From Aneurinibacillus tyrosinisolvens (lineage in GTDB: Bacteria > Bacillota > Bacilli > Aneurinibacillales > Aneurinibacillaceae), in the NCBI RefSeq assembly GCF_001015055.1, contig NZ_BBWZ01000008.1, positions 62,001 through 126,000 on the forward strand: a stretch of DNA of 64,000 nucleotides, given 5' to 3'. Of the stretch, positions 17,707-25,110 are shown piece after piece. Positions within the stretch are counted from its first letter, which is position 1; the number at the start of each line of letters is the position of its first letter. The notes under the pieces are model-generated. The model had not been told where the DNA came from, did no database searches, and was given only the letters and a program-made list of their open reading frames with translations. Both the position numbers and the translations under genes were made by a program.

Positions 17707-18426
17707 ATGCAGCTTACCATAAATCATTTCTTTCCAAAAAAATTAAATCTGTACGCGGATCGGGGCAACATTATTACGCTGCAAAAACGCTGTGAGTGGA
17801 GAGGGATCACTTCAAAGGTCGTTGAGGTTCATACGATTGAGGATGCGAATGTAGCGGAAGCGGATATTTTAATTATTGGCGGCGGAAGTGACAGGGAACA
17901 AAGTTTGGTAACAGATGAGCTTACAAAAATTCAAAGCGAATTGAAAGCGGCCATCGAGGATGGCGTTTCCTGCCTTGCCATTTGCGGTGGCTATCAATTC
18001 CTGGGGGACTACTATCAGCTGCCTGACGGTAACAAATTACCCGGGCTGCAGCTATTTGATTTCTACACGATTTCAAAACCAGGAAGGTTAACCGGCAATA
18101 TTCTATTAAATTCCGGGAAATTCGGAAAAGTTGTTGGCTTTGAGAATCACGGCGGCCGCACCTACCACTCTTATAGGCCGTTGGGGGAAGTTGTTAAAGG
18201 ACAGGGCAATAACGGCGAAGATGGCAAGGAAGGTATTCACTATAAAAACCTGGTTGGAACGTACCTGCACGGTCCCCTCTTACCTAAAAATCCGCAAATT
18301 GCGGATTGTCTCATTTCTAATGCACTAGAAAGAAAGTACGGAAATGTTAAATTATTCCGATTAGATGACCACCTGGAAAGCATTGCAAAAAACCGGATTT
18401 GGGAAAGAGAAGCAAACCGCCAGTAA
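17707..18426 (+). CDS. gatD: Lipid II isoglutaminyl synthase, GatD subunit
   Basis: Class I glutamine amidotransferase-like subunit, 239 residues, that hydrolyses glutamine and passes ammonia to MurT. The nucleophile is Cys93 in LAICGGYQFLG and the catalytic His is His188 in TYLHGPLLPKNP; GFENHGGRTYH is the conserved preceding loop. It begins two bases after murT, so translation is coupled. D-isoglutamine in the stem peptide favours D,D-crosslinking and reduces lysozyme sensitivity in cocci. Presence in a spore-former of this type is unusual to my knowledge (see findings). Confidence 0.92.
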   Translation: MQLTINHFFPKKLNLYADRGNIITLQKRCEWRGITSKVVEVHTIEDANVAEADILIIGGGSDREQSLVTDELTKIQSELKAAIEDGVSCLAICGGYQFLGDYYQLPDGNKLPGLQLFDFYTISKPGRLTGNILLNSGKFGKVVGFENHGGRTYHSYRPLGEVVKGQGNNGEDGKEGIHYKNLVGTYLHGPLLPKNPQIADCLISNALERKYGNVKLFRLDDHLESIAKNRIWEREANRQ

Positions 18427-18532
18427 GGTATAAAAGGCGGCTTTTGTGAGAACAATAGGAATAGATCACAGGCTCCAATATGTAAGAGGGAAGAATTTAG
18501 AACTTCATTCCCATCCCTGGAGCATTGCATTT

Positions 18533-18561
18533 TTGAACGTTCTGCGGTACTATTATATCTG
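18533..18561 (+). promoter_or_regulatory. Possible promoter of the 6S RNA
   Basis: TTGAAC at 18533 is followed by overlapping -10-like hexamers within TATTATATCTG (18551-18561). Spacing is 15 to 17 depending on the hexamer chosen. The predicted start is near the 5' end of the RNA's closing stem. Confidence 0.4.
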
Positions 18562-18567
18562 TAAACG

Positions 18568-18755
18568 AAATGCCTGCGATGTGCGATCCATTTTATATGT
18601 TTCGAACCTTACTATTTAATCGGGAGTTCAACATTAAACTGTGGACACTATGCTCGGTCTGAATCCCGAGACAGTGGAGATGGTTTTGCGAACACCCACC
18701 TGCGAGAGCGGGTTATGAAACATTAAGGTGGAACGGCATAGGCGGGGATATACAT
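18568..18755 (+). ncRNA. ssrS: Probable 6S RNA
   Basis: About 190 bases with a 6S-like 3' half. The order ATGCTCGGTC, CCGAGA, TGCGA, ACACCCACCT, GGGTT and AAGGTGGA closely follows the matching part of E. coli SsrS as I remember it. CTCGG pairs with CCGAG in a hairpin, CCACCT with AGGTGG, and the outer CTATGC with GCATAG. A second outer pairing, GCCT with AGGC, would close the rod. 6S RNA binds sigma-A RNA polymerase and mimics an open promoter. A strong terminator follows. Exact ends are not visible. It lies between gatD and a dead SDR stub. Confidence 0.7.
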
Positions 18756-18764
18756 AACAAACGA

Positions 18765-18798
18765 AACGTTTTTCATTTGATGAAGAGCGTTTTTTTTT
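18765..18798 (+). terminator. Terminator of the 6S RNA
   Basis: AACGTTTTTCAT pairs with ATGAAGAGCGTT (12 bp, two G-T pairs) over a TTG loop, followed by eight Ts. Confidence 0.88.
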
Positions 18799-18816
18799 AT
18801 TTCTAAATATATAACG

Positions 18817-18900
18817 GTGTTTCTTGCATCGGAAGCATCGGATTATGTTACGGGGCAGTCGCTTTTCGTTGATGGAGGCATGACCATTTACGGATTCTAA
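18817..18900 (+). pseudogene. C-terminal stub of a short-chain dehydrogenase
   Basis: 27 codons and a stop reading FLASEASDYVTGQSLFVDGG and then MTIYGF. This is the unmistakable end of the classical SDR family (glucose dehydrogenase/FabG-like). Nothing upstream of 18817 continues the protein, and a terminator and A/T-rich bases stand where the rest should be. Only about a tenth of the gene is left. The stub marks the right edge of the block that begins at the truncated oxygenase. Confidence 0.82.
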
Positions 18901-18919
18901 TTATTTATTCTCGTGCCAT

Positions 18920-18951
18920 AAAAAACTCTCATTTGTTGTGAGAGTTTTTTT
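18920..18951. terminator. Bidirectional terminator beyond the SDR stub
   Basis: AAAACTCTCA and TGAGAGTTTT (10 bp) flank a short loop, with A and T runs on the two sides, so it works on both strands. It serves the small minus-strand gene that follows. Confidence 0.85.
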
Positions 18952-18961
18952 ATGCCCGTTA

Positions 18962-19096
18962 TTATTGCTTAAAATATTCAATCACGGTAAAGGCGATGAA
19001 AATCAGCATGAGAATTCCGAAAGAAGCACCAAAACCAACAGACGAGTCAATGACGTCATTTTGTTCTTTGTCCAAGTTTATATTCGGGTTTGCCAT
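18962..19096 (-). CDS. Small single-pass membrane protein, 44 residues
   Basis: Begins MANPNINLDKEQNDVID, then one hydrophobic helix (FGASFGILMLIFIAFTVI) and ends EYFKQ. A strong GGAGGTGATAGAAGGA site precedes the ATG, and a terminator follows the stop, so this is a complete gene unit although very short. It resembles the many small sporulation or membrane-associated peptides of bacilli (YjcZ-like in size), but I do not recognise the family. No function is proposed. Confidence 0.7.
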   Translation of the reverse strand: MANPNINLDKEQNDVIDSSVGFGASFGILMLIFIAFTVIEYFKQ

Positions 19097-19199
19097 TCCT
19101 TCTATCACCTCCATTTTCCATCATACTATATGATCATGTATCCCGCCTATGCCTGTAATAGGTGAAGGTGTGACAATTTTGCTAGTTTTCAAAATTACA

Positions 19200-19733
19200 C
19201 TACGGTGTAAGCATCTTTTGAATGGTTTTTTCAAGTTCTTCCGGAGGGAGCATTCCCTCGCCGACATAAACGATTTTTCTGTCCTTATTCACAAAATAAT
19301 TCGTAGGGAAGCCCTGGATGTTATACTTATCCGTTATGTCGCCCTGCCTGTCCCACAGTGCCGGGAATGGAAGGTGAAAGAAGTCAACAAACTTCCGCGC
19401 ATTGTTCTCTTTATCATTAATGGTAGCATTGACGGCAAGAATTTCAAACTGCCCGCCATATTTCTTATAAAGGGCAATCAGATGGGGGGTCTCCATCCGG
19501 CACGGGCCGCACCAGGAAGCCCAGAAGTTAATGATGACCGGTTTCTTTATATCAGACAGACGGTATGTTTTTCCGTCCATTCCTGTGAGCGTAAAGTCAG
19601 GAGCAAGAAATCCAACCGCCGCTTTTTCTTCCTGCTTTATATTGCCTGCTGACTGATGTTTGAACATATTCGTATAAACCGTATAGCTAACGAGAAGGAC
19701 AGCCAGCAGTATAATTGCAGTTCCTTTTTTCAT
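19200..19733 (-). CDS. ResA/TlpA-like membrane-anchored thiol-disulfide oxidoreductase
   Basis: Extracytoplasmic thioredoxin-fold protein of 177 residues with an N-terminal signal anchor (residues 5-20). The redoxin core begins at APDFTLTGMDGK, the active site is WCGPC (C75, C78), and the cis-Pro loop is GFPTNYF. ResA reduces apocytochrome c for haem attachment, and StoA acts on spore cortex proteins; the sequence does not decide between them. AAGGGACGATT precedes the ATG. No ccdA or resBC is adjacent, so the partner is elsewhere. Confidence 0.88.
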   Translation of the reverse strand: MKKGTAIILLAVLLVSYTVYTNMFKHQSAGNIKQEEKAAVGFLAPDFTLTGMDGKTYRLSDIKKPVIINFWASWCGPCRMETPHLIALYKKYGGQFEILAVNATINDKENNARKFVDFFHLPFPALWDRQGDITDKYNIQGFPTNYFVNKDRKIVYVGEGMLPPEELEKTIQKMLTP

Positions 19734-19817
19734 AATCGTCCCTTATTCCTCCCGACTTCTGAATTCTGTTCCTTTTCTCCGATTATAATATAAAATTGCT
19801 TCATTTCATTGAATACG

Positions 19818-20573
19818 TCAACTTTTTTTTCTTCCTGTACGCGTGGAGAACAGCAGGTTATGTGCGGTTTTCGGCTGGGATGTAATAATTCCATCTGTCC
19901 CAAGCCGGATCATTTTTGCTATATCTTTTTGTGTGTTCACGTGATAGGGGATGACTTTAAGATCGTTGGCACGGCACAGTGACAGCATTTTTTCGTCCAC
20001 TTCCTGCAGGGGCGGGTGTACATACGTGCAATTGTATTCCTTGGCATATTCCCAGGGGGAGCGCAGGTGCCCGAAATACAGCAGGGCAACAGGCGAAGGG
20101 CAATGGCTTTCCTGCAGGATTTGGAGGCTTAGTGGATTGAAGGTTGAAATGACGATTTTCTCCCCCAGTTCGTATTGTTTGATGAGCTCAATCACCCTGT
20201 TTTCCAGTCCGTTCTTCATAGCAAAGAAGTTTTTCAGTTCAATATTGAGCAGGATGTCTTTTTGCATGACTTTGTTGAAAACTTGCTCCAGTGTTGGTAT
20301 TTTTATTCCGGCAAAGCGCTGATTTTTCCAACGTCCTACATCCATTCTTCGCAATTCTTTCAGTGTATAATCACCGATTTGCCCTTTTTTTCCCGTAATT
20401 CGGTGTAAGGATACATCGTGAAAAACAACAACATGGTTGTCTTTCGTAAGCTGAACGTCAAGCTCAATGCCGTTTGCGCCTTGCTGTACCGCTTTAGAAA
20501 AGGACAGCAGTGTATTCTCCGGGTAAAAAGCAGAGGAACCACGGTGTGCATAAATCGTAAAGATGTCGTCCAT
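19818..20573 (-). CDS. Glycerophosphodiester phosphodiesterase
   Basis: GDPD TIM-barrel enzyme of 251 residues that hydrolyses glycerophosphodiesters to glycerol-3-phosphate and an alcohol. The catalytic HRGSSAFYPENTLLSF, the metal ligands in GIELDVQLTKD, and VVVFHDVSLHRIT are present, with IPTLEQVF and LNIELKN following. No signal peptide is present, so it is cytosolic (UgpQ/YqiK type). It is monocistronic between the thioredoxin-like gene and a long divergent leader. Confidence 0.92.
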   Translation of the reverse strand: MDDIFTIYAHRGSSAFYPENTLLSFSKAVQQGANGIELDVQLTKDNHVVVFHDVSLHRITGKKGQIGDYTLKELRRMDVGRWKNQRFAGIKIPTLEQVFNKVMQKDILLNIELKNFFAMKNGLENRVIELIKQYELGEKIVISTFNPLSLQILQESHCPSPVALLYFGHLRSPWEYAKEYNCTYVHPPLQEVDEKMLSLCRANDLKVIPYHVNTQKDIAKMIRLGTDGIITSQPKTAHNLLFSTRTGRKKS

Positions 20574-20717
20574 ATTATATGCCTCGCTTATTTCATACTG
20601 TATAGTAGTATAAAATATGCGCGAAGTACGGCACTAATGAATGGCCGTAACGAATGAGCCCGGTCAATGTGTTATTGTGGGCAGGAAGTATGATACAATA
20701 ATGATATAATTTGTAGC

Positions 20718-20748
20718 AAAATCCAGGCTGGAAGTCGCCTGGATTTTT
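20718..20748 (+). terminator. Terminator-like hairpin in the leader of the methyltransferase gene
   Basis: AAATCCAGGC pairs with GCCTGGATTT, followed by Ts, just downstream of a TATAAT at 20705-20710. A second hairpin, CTTGG-CCAAG followed by TTTTCTTT, comes near 20804. No gene ends here, so these are either an attenuator or a very short transcript. The rest of the 266-base gap shows nothing more. Confidence 0.5.
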
Positions 20749-20839
20749 ACTTGGTAGATAAGGGGCAACTAAGGCGATCACCAGCGCCTACGGCTTGGTG
20801 CTAGCCAAGTTTTCTTTAGCGAACGGAGGGAATCGGAAG

Positions 20840-21571
20840 GTGGAAGAAGAATGGTTTGTAAAGTCGTTTCAAGAAGATTATTCTACGCTATATAAACACA
20901 GGGATGAACAAGCGGCCCGAAAAGAAATTGCCAGTTTACTGAAAGCCCTTCCGCTGCCCCAAAAAGGAAGAGTGCTTGATTTCTGCTGTGGAGACGGAAG
21001 GCACTCCCGCTCGCTTGCAGATCACGGGTATGAAGTAGTGGGGTTTGATCTTTCCACGTATCTCCTGGAACAGGCACGGGAAAAAAGCCAGGGATACCCT
21101 ATTACCTACTATTGTTACGACATGAGGGAAATTCCGTTTGAAAATGAATTCGATATTGTGTTTAACCTGTTCACAAGCTTTGGCTATTTCAGCAAAGATG
21201 AGGAAAATGAACAGGTGGCACTTCGGATGGGACAGGCACTAAAACCGGGCGGGCACCTTATTTTAGATTTTTTAAACCTGCTTTATACAGAAGAAAACCT
21301 TGTCCCCCTGTCCACCCGTCAGATGGAAGGGAAGGAAATTGTTGAGCGGAGAAAGATAGAGGGCGGTTTCGTTATAAAGGAAATTCTTATTTCGGAAAAC
21401 GGCCAGCAGCGCCAGTTCTGGGAGCGGGTTCGCCTCTACAGCAAGGAAGAGATTTCCGCCATGTTAGAGAAGGCCCAGGTAAATGTTAAAGGCGTGTATG
21501 GGGACTATACGCTTGCCCCCTATTCTTCAGACAGCAAGCGGATGATTATTCATGGCATAAGCAGCAAGTAG
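20840..21571 (+). CDS. Class I SAM-dependent methyltransferase
   Basis: 243-residue methyltransferase; substrate unknown. Motif I VLDFCCGDGRHSRSLA, motif II VVGFDLSTYLLEQA, and FDIVFNLFTSFGYF lead to a beta-strand-rich cap with LDFLN. GTG 20840 is chosen because GGAGGG lies 10 nt upstream; the frame is open back to 20795. Two hairpins with T runs lie in the leader. The C-terminal part (YTLAPYSSDSKRMI) is typical of the YdjN/UbiE-like 'methyltransferase domain-containing' proteins of bacilli. Confidence 0.85.
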   Translation: MEEEWFVKSFQEDYSTLYKHRDEQAARKEIASLLKALPLPQKGRVLDFCCGDGRHSRSLADHGYEVVGFDLSTYLLEQAREKSQGYPITYYCYDMREIPFENEFDIVFNLFTSFGYFSKDEENEQVALRMGQALKPGGHLILDFLNLLYTEENLVPLSTRQMEGKEIVERRKIEGGFVIKEILISENGQQRQFWERVRLYSKEEISAMLEKAQVNVKGVYGDYTLAPYSSDSKRMIIHGISSK

Positions 21572-21598
21572 TTGAAAAGAATAAATAAAACGGTGAAA

Positions 21599-21628
21599 AG
21601 ATCGGAAAGTAGAATTCCGGTCTTTTTT
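21599..21628 (+). terminator. Terminator after the methyltransferase gene
   Basis: AGATCGGAA and TTCCGGTCT form a 9-bp stem (one G-T pair), followed by Ts. Confidence 0.85.
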
Positions 21629-21687
21629 CTTTGCGGAATCATGATATAATGTTAGGAAATATAACATTATAAGTCAGGTGATATAAC

Positions 21688-22095
21688 GTGAGAGTCGAGA
21701 TTGAGGCTGCAAATACAGTGCTGTTGGAACAATGCCGGGCTGATTTACTACGCGTTTGTTTTGAGAAGATGGAAAAGAGCAGAAACAGCAAGATTAAAGA
21801 ACTGCGGGCAAGAATGGAGAGATACGAGAAGAAAAGGGCGCAGGAACAAGCGGATTACCACAAGATGTCAATGTTTCGGAGATTGTTGAGTGCTAGAACG
21901 CCTGACCATCACCTGGCGGTTGAACAAACCGTGTATATAAAACTGCCGATGGAAGAGATTGAAAAACTAAATGCAGAAATTACGCTTTTACGAGGATCGA
22001 TACGGCAAATAGATGAACATGCAGATTCGGTAGTAATCAGTGTCCGGTTTAAAGATGAACTGGTCCAACTGTATTGGAAAGAGGGCGAGGAATGA
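21688..22095 (+). CDS. Hypothetical coiled-coil protein upstream of amtB
   Basis: 135 residues with a highly charged helical segment (about 25-60, rich in Lys/Glu/Arg) and a shorter helix with heptad-like spacing at about 90-105. Start is GTG 21688 behind AGGTGAT, and a TATAAT stands about 45 bases upstream. Its stop overlaps the ATG of amtB, so the two are translationally coupled. It is not a PII protein: no T-loop or PII motifs are present. I do not recognise the family. An AmtB-linked role is suggested only by position. Confidence 0.6.
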   Translation: MRVEIEAANTVLLEQCRADLLRVCFEKMEKSRNSKIKELRARMERYEKKRAQEQADYHKMSMFRRLLSARTPDHHLAVEQTVYIKLPMEEIEKLNAEITLLRGSIRQIDEHADSVVISVRFKDELVQLYWKEGEE

Positions 22096-23348
22096 TGAAG
22101 GAGATACATGCGTTAAGTGCCGGGATGGATACGATCTGGATTGTGCTTTCGGCAGCCATGGTTTTATTAATGGAGGGTGGATTTGCCCTGCTCGAAGCGG
22201 GGTTTGTCCGGAGAAAAAACTCTGTCAGTATTATTATGAAGGTATTCGCCGATATTACGTTTGGAACGCTTTGTTTTTATCTCGTTGGTTTTGCATTGAT
22301 GTACGGAAAAGATGCGCTCTCTTTCATTGGAACGAGCGGATTTATGATACAAGGGGATTTACAGCACCTCACGTATCCGTTCAGCCATGACACTTTTTTT
22401 ATTTTTCAAGCGGCATTTGTCATTGCGGTTATTTCTATCGTATCAGGAGCTGTGGCCGAGCGGGTTCAATTTCGCGCGTACTTGCTTTATGTCATTGCCA
22501 TGACTTCCGTCATTTACCCGCTCTCCGGCCATTGGGTATGGGGCGGAGGCTGGCTGGGAGATATGGGGATGCTTGACTTTGCCGGGGGAGCCACCATTCA
22601 CGCGATGGGAGGATTCAGTGCCCTGGCTGCGGCTAAAATGATAGGTCCTCGTTTTGATAAATACCGTGGAATAGGCGGGCACGTTATTATTCCGGGCAAT
22701 ATTCCGCTCGCCTCTGTGGGCGCGTTCCTGCTCTGGTTTGGCTGGTTTGGATTTAACGCCGGGTCTACGCTGAGTGCCTCGGATATAAGAATTGGCCATA
22801 TCGCCGTTTCAACTATGCTCGCTGCGGCAGCCGGAGGAGCGATTACGCTTGTGTATACGCTGTTTCGTTATGGGAAAGCAGATGCACCGCATGTGATTAA
22901 CGGCTCGTTAGCCGGGCTGGTAGGCATTACCCCGGGCTGCGCATTTGTAAATGATAATGCAGCGATTCTTATTGGGATGATTTGCGGAATGGCGATGATG
23001 GCTGCCACCCACGTACTGGACGTGCGAAAAATTGACGACCCGGTTGGTGCATTTCCGGTTCACGGAATATCCGGCATTATCGGGACGCTTGCTGTCGGGT
23101 TCTTTTCCATGGATAAAGGCCTCTTGTACGGAGGGGGCTGGCATTTGCTTGGAGTTCAGGCGCTTGGCCTTCTTGTTATTTGTATGTGGGGCTATGGTGC
23201 AACCTATGTATCCATGCGGCTGATTTCTCTATTCACTCCTCTGCGCGTGTCGGAAGATGAAGAAAAGATTGGGCTTGATATTTCACTGCATGGTATTATG
23301 GCAACAAGTGATGAAGATACATTATCCGTTGATGGGAAATATAGATAA
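22092..23348 (+). CDS. amtB: Ammonium transporter
   Basis: Amt/MEP/Rh channel of 418 residues with 11 predicted membrane helices. Diagnostic are GFALLEAGFVRRKNS, GHWVWGGGWLGDMGMLDFAGGATIHAMGG, and DDPVGAFPVHGISGIIGTL with the pore histidines. Start ATG 22092 (or 22095) overlaps the stop of the preceding gene. A glnK gene, the usual partner, is missing; instead an unknown coiled-coil protein precedes it. The C-terminal cytosolic tail ends in an acidic stretch (SDEDTLSVDGK). Confidence 0.93.
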   Translation: MMKEIHALSAGMDTIWIVLSAAMVLLMEGGFALLEAGFVRRKNSVSIIMKVFADITFGTLCFYLVGFALMYGKDALSFIGTSGFMIQGDLQHLTYPFSHDTFFIFQAAFVIAVISIVSGAVAERVQFRAYLLYVIAMTSVIYPLSGHWVWGGGWLGDMGMLDFAGGATIHAMGGFSALAAAKMIGPRFDKYRGIGGHVIIPGNIPLASVGAFLLWFGWFGFNAGSTLSASDIRIGHIAVSTMLAAAAGGAITLVYTLFRYGKADAPHVINGSLAGLVGITPGCAFVNDNAAILIGMICGMAMMAATHVLDVRKIDDPVGAFPVHGISGIIGTLAVGFFSMDKGLLYGGGWHLLGVQALGLLVICMWGYGATYVSMRLISLFTPLRVSEDEEKIGLDISLHGIMATSDEDTLSVDGKYR

Positions 23349-23408
23349 GAGTATCTTATGTTTGTATCACAGCATATTCGTGTTACAATAAAAAAGGAGG
23401 TGTGTGGC

Positions 23409-23716
23409 TTGGATTATAGTAGGATGTGCCCAAAATACGAATCAGCTATCGAACTATTAGGCAAGAAATGGTCCGGTTTGATTATTCGCGTATTGCTTGG
23501 CGGCCCGAGAAGGTTTAAAGACATTAAAGCCCAAATCCCCGAAATGAGTGACCGTATGCTAACCGAACGGATTCGTGAGTTCGAAGAAGTAGGCATCATG
23601 GAGCGAAAGTATACCCGGAAACTCCGGTGCGAATAGAATATGAATTAACGGAAAAAGGACGGGACATGGAAAGCGTAATACAGTCCATTCAACAATGGGG
23701 AGATAAATGGATGTAA
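23409..23716 (+). pseudogene. HxlR-family transcriptional regulator, frameshifted
   Basis: Winged-helix regulator of about 102 residues. From TTG 23409 (behind AAAAAGGAGGTG) it reads MCPKYESAIELLGKKW, with HxlR helices and LTERIREFEEVGIMERK. Then the frame fails. One G added at 23609 (AAAGTATAC to AAAGGTATAC) restores the conserved wing VYPETPVRIEYELTEKG and the ending QQWGDKWM at stop 23716. Cys in MCPK is the usual redox or ligand-sensing cysteine. The target gene is unknown; AmtB is upstream and the zinc-ribbon gene downstream. Confidence 0.88.
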
Positions 23717-23783
23717 GGAGCGGCCGGACTGTATTTCATTCTGGCCTCTTTATGATCCGAGGTATGAGGAAAAGGGGAGCGAA

Positions 23784-24227
23784 ATGAAGCAACTAACATG
23801 CCCGCGCTGCGGAAAAGAAATTACCGGGAATCATGAGTATGAAGTAAAATGCTATCAGTGTGGAAAATACAGCTATCTTTCAGAAAACAAATCGTTTGAG
23901 GAAGAAAAAGCGAAGTTGTATCCTATAGCCCGGCAGTACGCCTATGCATATGTGCCGGAAAATGTGCGTGAATATGTGGATAAATACGGGTTGGCCCAAT
24001 CGGGGCCGACGACGTTGAAATGGTTCAAAGACCATGAGCAAGAAGCGTACGAGAAAATCGTGCAATTTATCAACGAACGCATAACGGGGGAAACGCTGTG
24101 GACACTGCAGAAGCAATATGATGGAAAGGGGCCTTTTCTGCTCTATGCCCTTGATTCTCTCTCGTTTCCGATTAAGCGCGCACCGCTCGATTGGGATTTC
24201 GAGCAATCAGACAGCTTTGATTTTTAG
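23784..24227 (+). CDS. Zinc-ribbon hypothetical protein
   Basis: 147 residues. The N terminus carries two CxxC pairs (LTCPRCGKEI and VKCYQCGKYS), a classic zinc ribbon. A mostly helical, aromatic-rich domain follows (YAYAYVPENVREYVDKYG and FLLYALDSL). AAAAGGGGAGCG precedes ATG 23784, and a terminator follows the stop. I do not recognise the family; nucleic-acid or protein binding by the ribbon is possible. Confidence 0.65.
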   Translation: MKQLTCPRCGKEITGNHEYEVKCYQCGKYSYLSENKSFEEEKAKLYPIARQYAYAYVPENVREYVDKYGLAQSGPTTLKWFKDHEQEAYEKIVQFINERITGETLWTLQKQYDGKGPFLLYALDSLSFPIKRAPLDWDFEQSDSFDF

Positions 24228-24234
24228 TAATTAG

Positions 24235-24274
24235 AAGGCCTTTATCTCGGTTGGACGAAGATAAGGGCTTTTTT
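24235..24274 (+). terminator. Terminator after the zinc-ribbon gene
   Basis: AAGGCCTTTATCT pairs with AGATAAGGGCTTT (13 bp with G-T pairs), followed by Ts. Confidence 0.85.
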
Positions 24275-24313
24275 ATATTGGGTAATGGATAGAAAGCGAA
24301 GGGAGAGGACTCG

Positions 24314-25036
24314 ATGAAGCTACATGACCTGGATTTGACGAAAAAGTATGAATCAAAAAAAGAATACAAGGAAGAATTGAAACAATACCAATTAGAACTT
24401 CTCTTCATGCAGCGGCGCTTTCACCAGCTCGGGATTCCCGTTATTATCGTGTTTGAAGGATGGGATGCAGCCGGAAAAGGCGGTGCCATAAGAAGGCTGA
24501 CTGAGAAAATTGACGCGCGCGGCTTTCAGGTGCATGCCATTAGCGCACCGAACGAGGTGGAGAGGCAATACCATTATTTATGGCGTTTTTGGAATCAGCT
24601 GCCCGCAAAGGGTCACATGAATATTTTTGACCGTTCCTGGTACGGCAGGGTTCTTGTTGAAAGGGTGGAGAAGTTCGCCGCCAGGGAAGAATGGAAACGC
24701 GCCTATGATGAAATCAATCAGTTTGAAAAACTGCAGGCAGATGATGGAGCGCTTATTCTAAAGTTCTGGCTCCATATTAGTAAAGACGAGCAGTTGGCGC
24801 GCTTTGAGGAGCGCAAGAACAATCCGTTCAAGAACTGGAAAATTACGAATGAGGATTGGAGGAACCGGGAGAAATGGGACAAGTATGTGGAGGCTGTCGA
24901 GGAAATGCTCGATAAAACAAACACGGACTACGCTCCATGGATTCCTGTCGAGGGGAACTATAAATGGTATGCACGGGTGAAAGTCATAAAGAAAATCGTG
25001 AAGGCAATGGAGGAAAAGCTGGAACAAGTGCAATAA
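24314..25036 (+). CDS. ppk2: Polyphosphate kinase 2 family protein
   Basis: Transfers phosphate between polyphosphate and nucleotides. Walker A GWDAAGKGG (49-57), the lid arginines (GAIRRL), and Walker B NIFDRSWYGRVLVERVE identify PPK2. The single-domain, 240-residue size fits class I or III enzymes, which phosphorylate AMP and ADP or NDPs; which nucleotide is used cannot be told. The partial C-terminal helix KWYARVKVIKKIVKA is typical. GAAGGGAGAG precedes ATG 24314. Confidence 0.9.
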   Translation: MKLHDLDLTKKYESKKEYKEELKQYQLELLFMQRRFHQLGIPVIIVFEGWDAAGKGGAIRRLTEKIDARGFQVHAISAPNEVERQYHYLWRFWNQLPAKGHMNIFDRSWYGRVLVERVEKFAAREEWKRAYDEINQFEKLQADDGALILKFWLHISKDEQLARFEERKNNPFKNWKITNEDWRNREKWDKYVEAVEEMLDKTNTDYAPWIPVEGNYKWYARVKVIKKIVKAMEEKLEQVQ

Positions 25037-25110
25037 AGGGGAAAGTATTGCGCCTTTACGCACTGCATGATAAATTAGTGTCATAAAATATTCACAAATA
25101 GAGAGCAGCG

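Noticed and set aside
19149-19652. Plus-strand open frame of 167 codons
   Set aside because: Antisense shadow of the thioredoxin-like gene; no ribosome site or family match.
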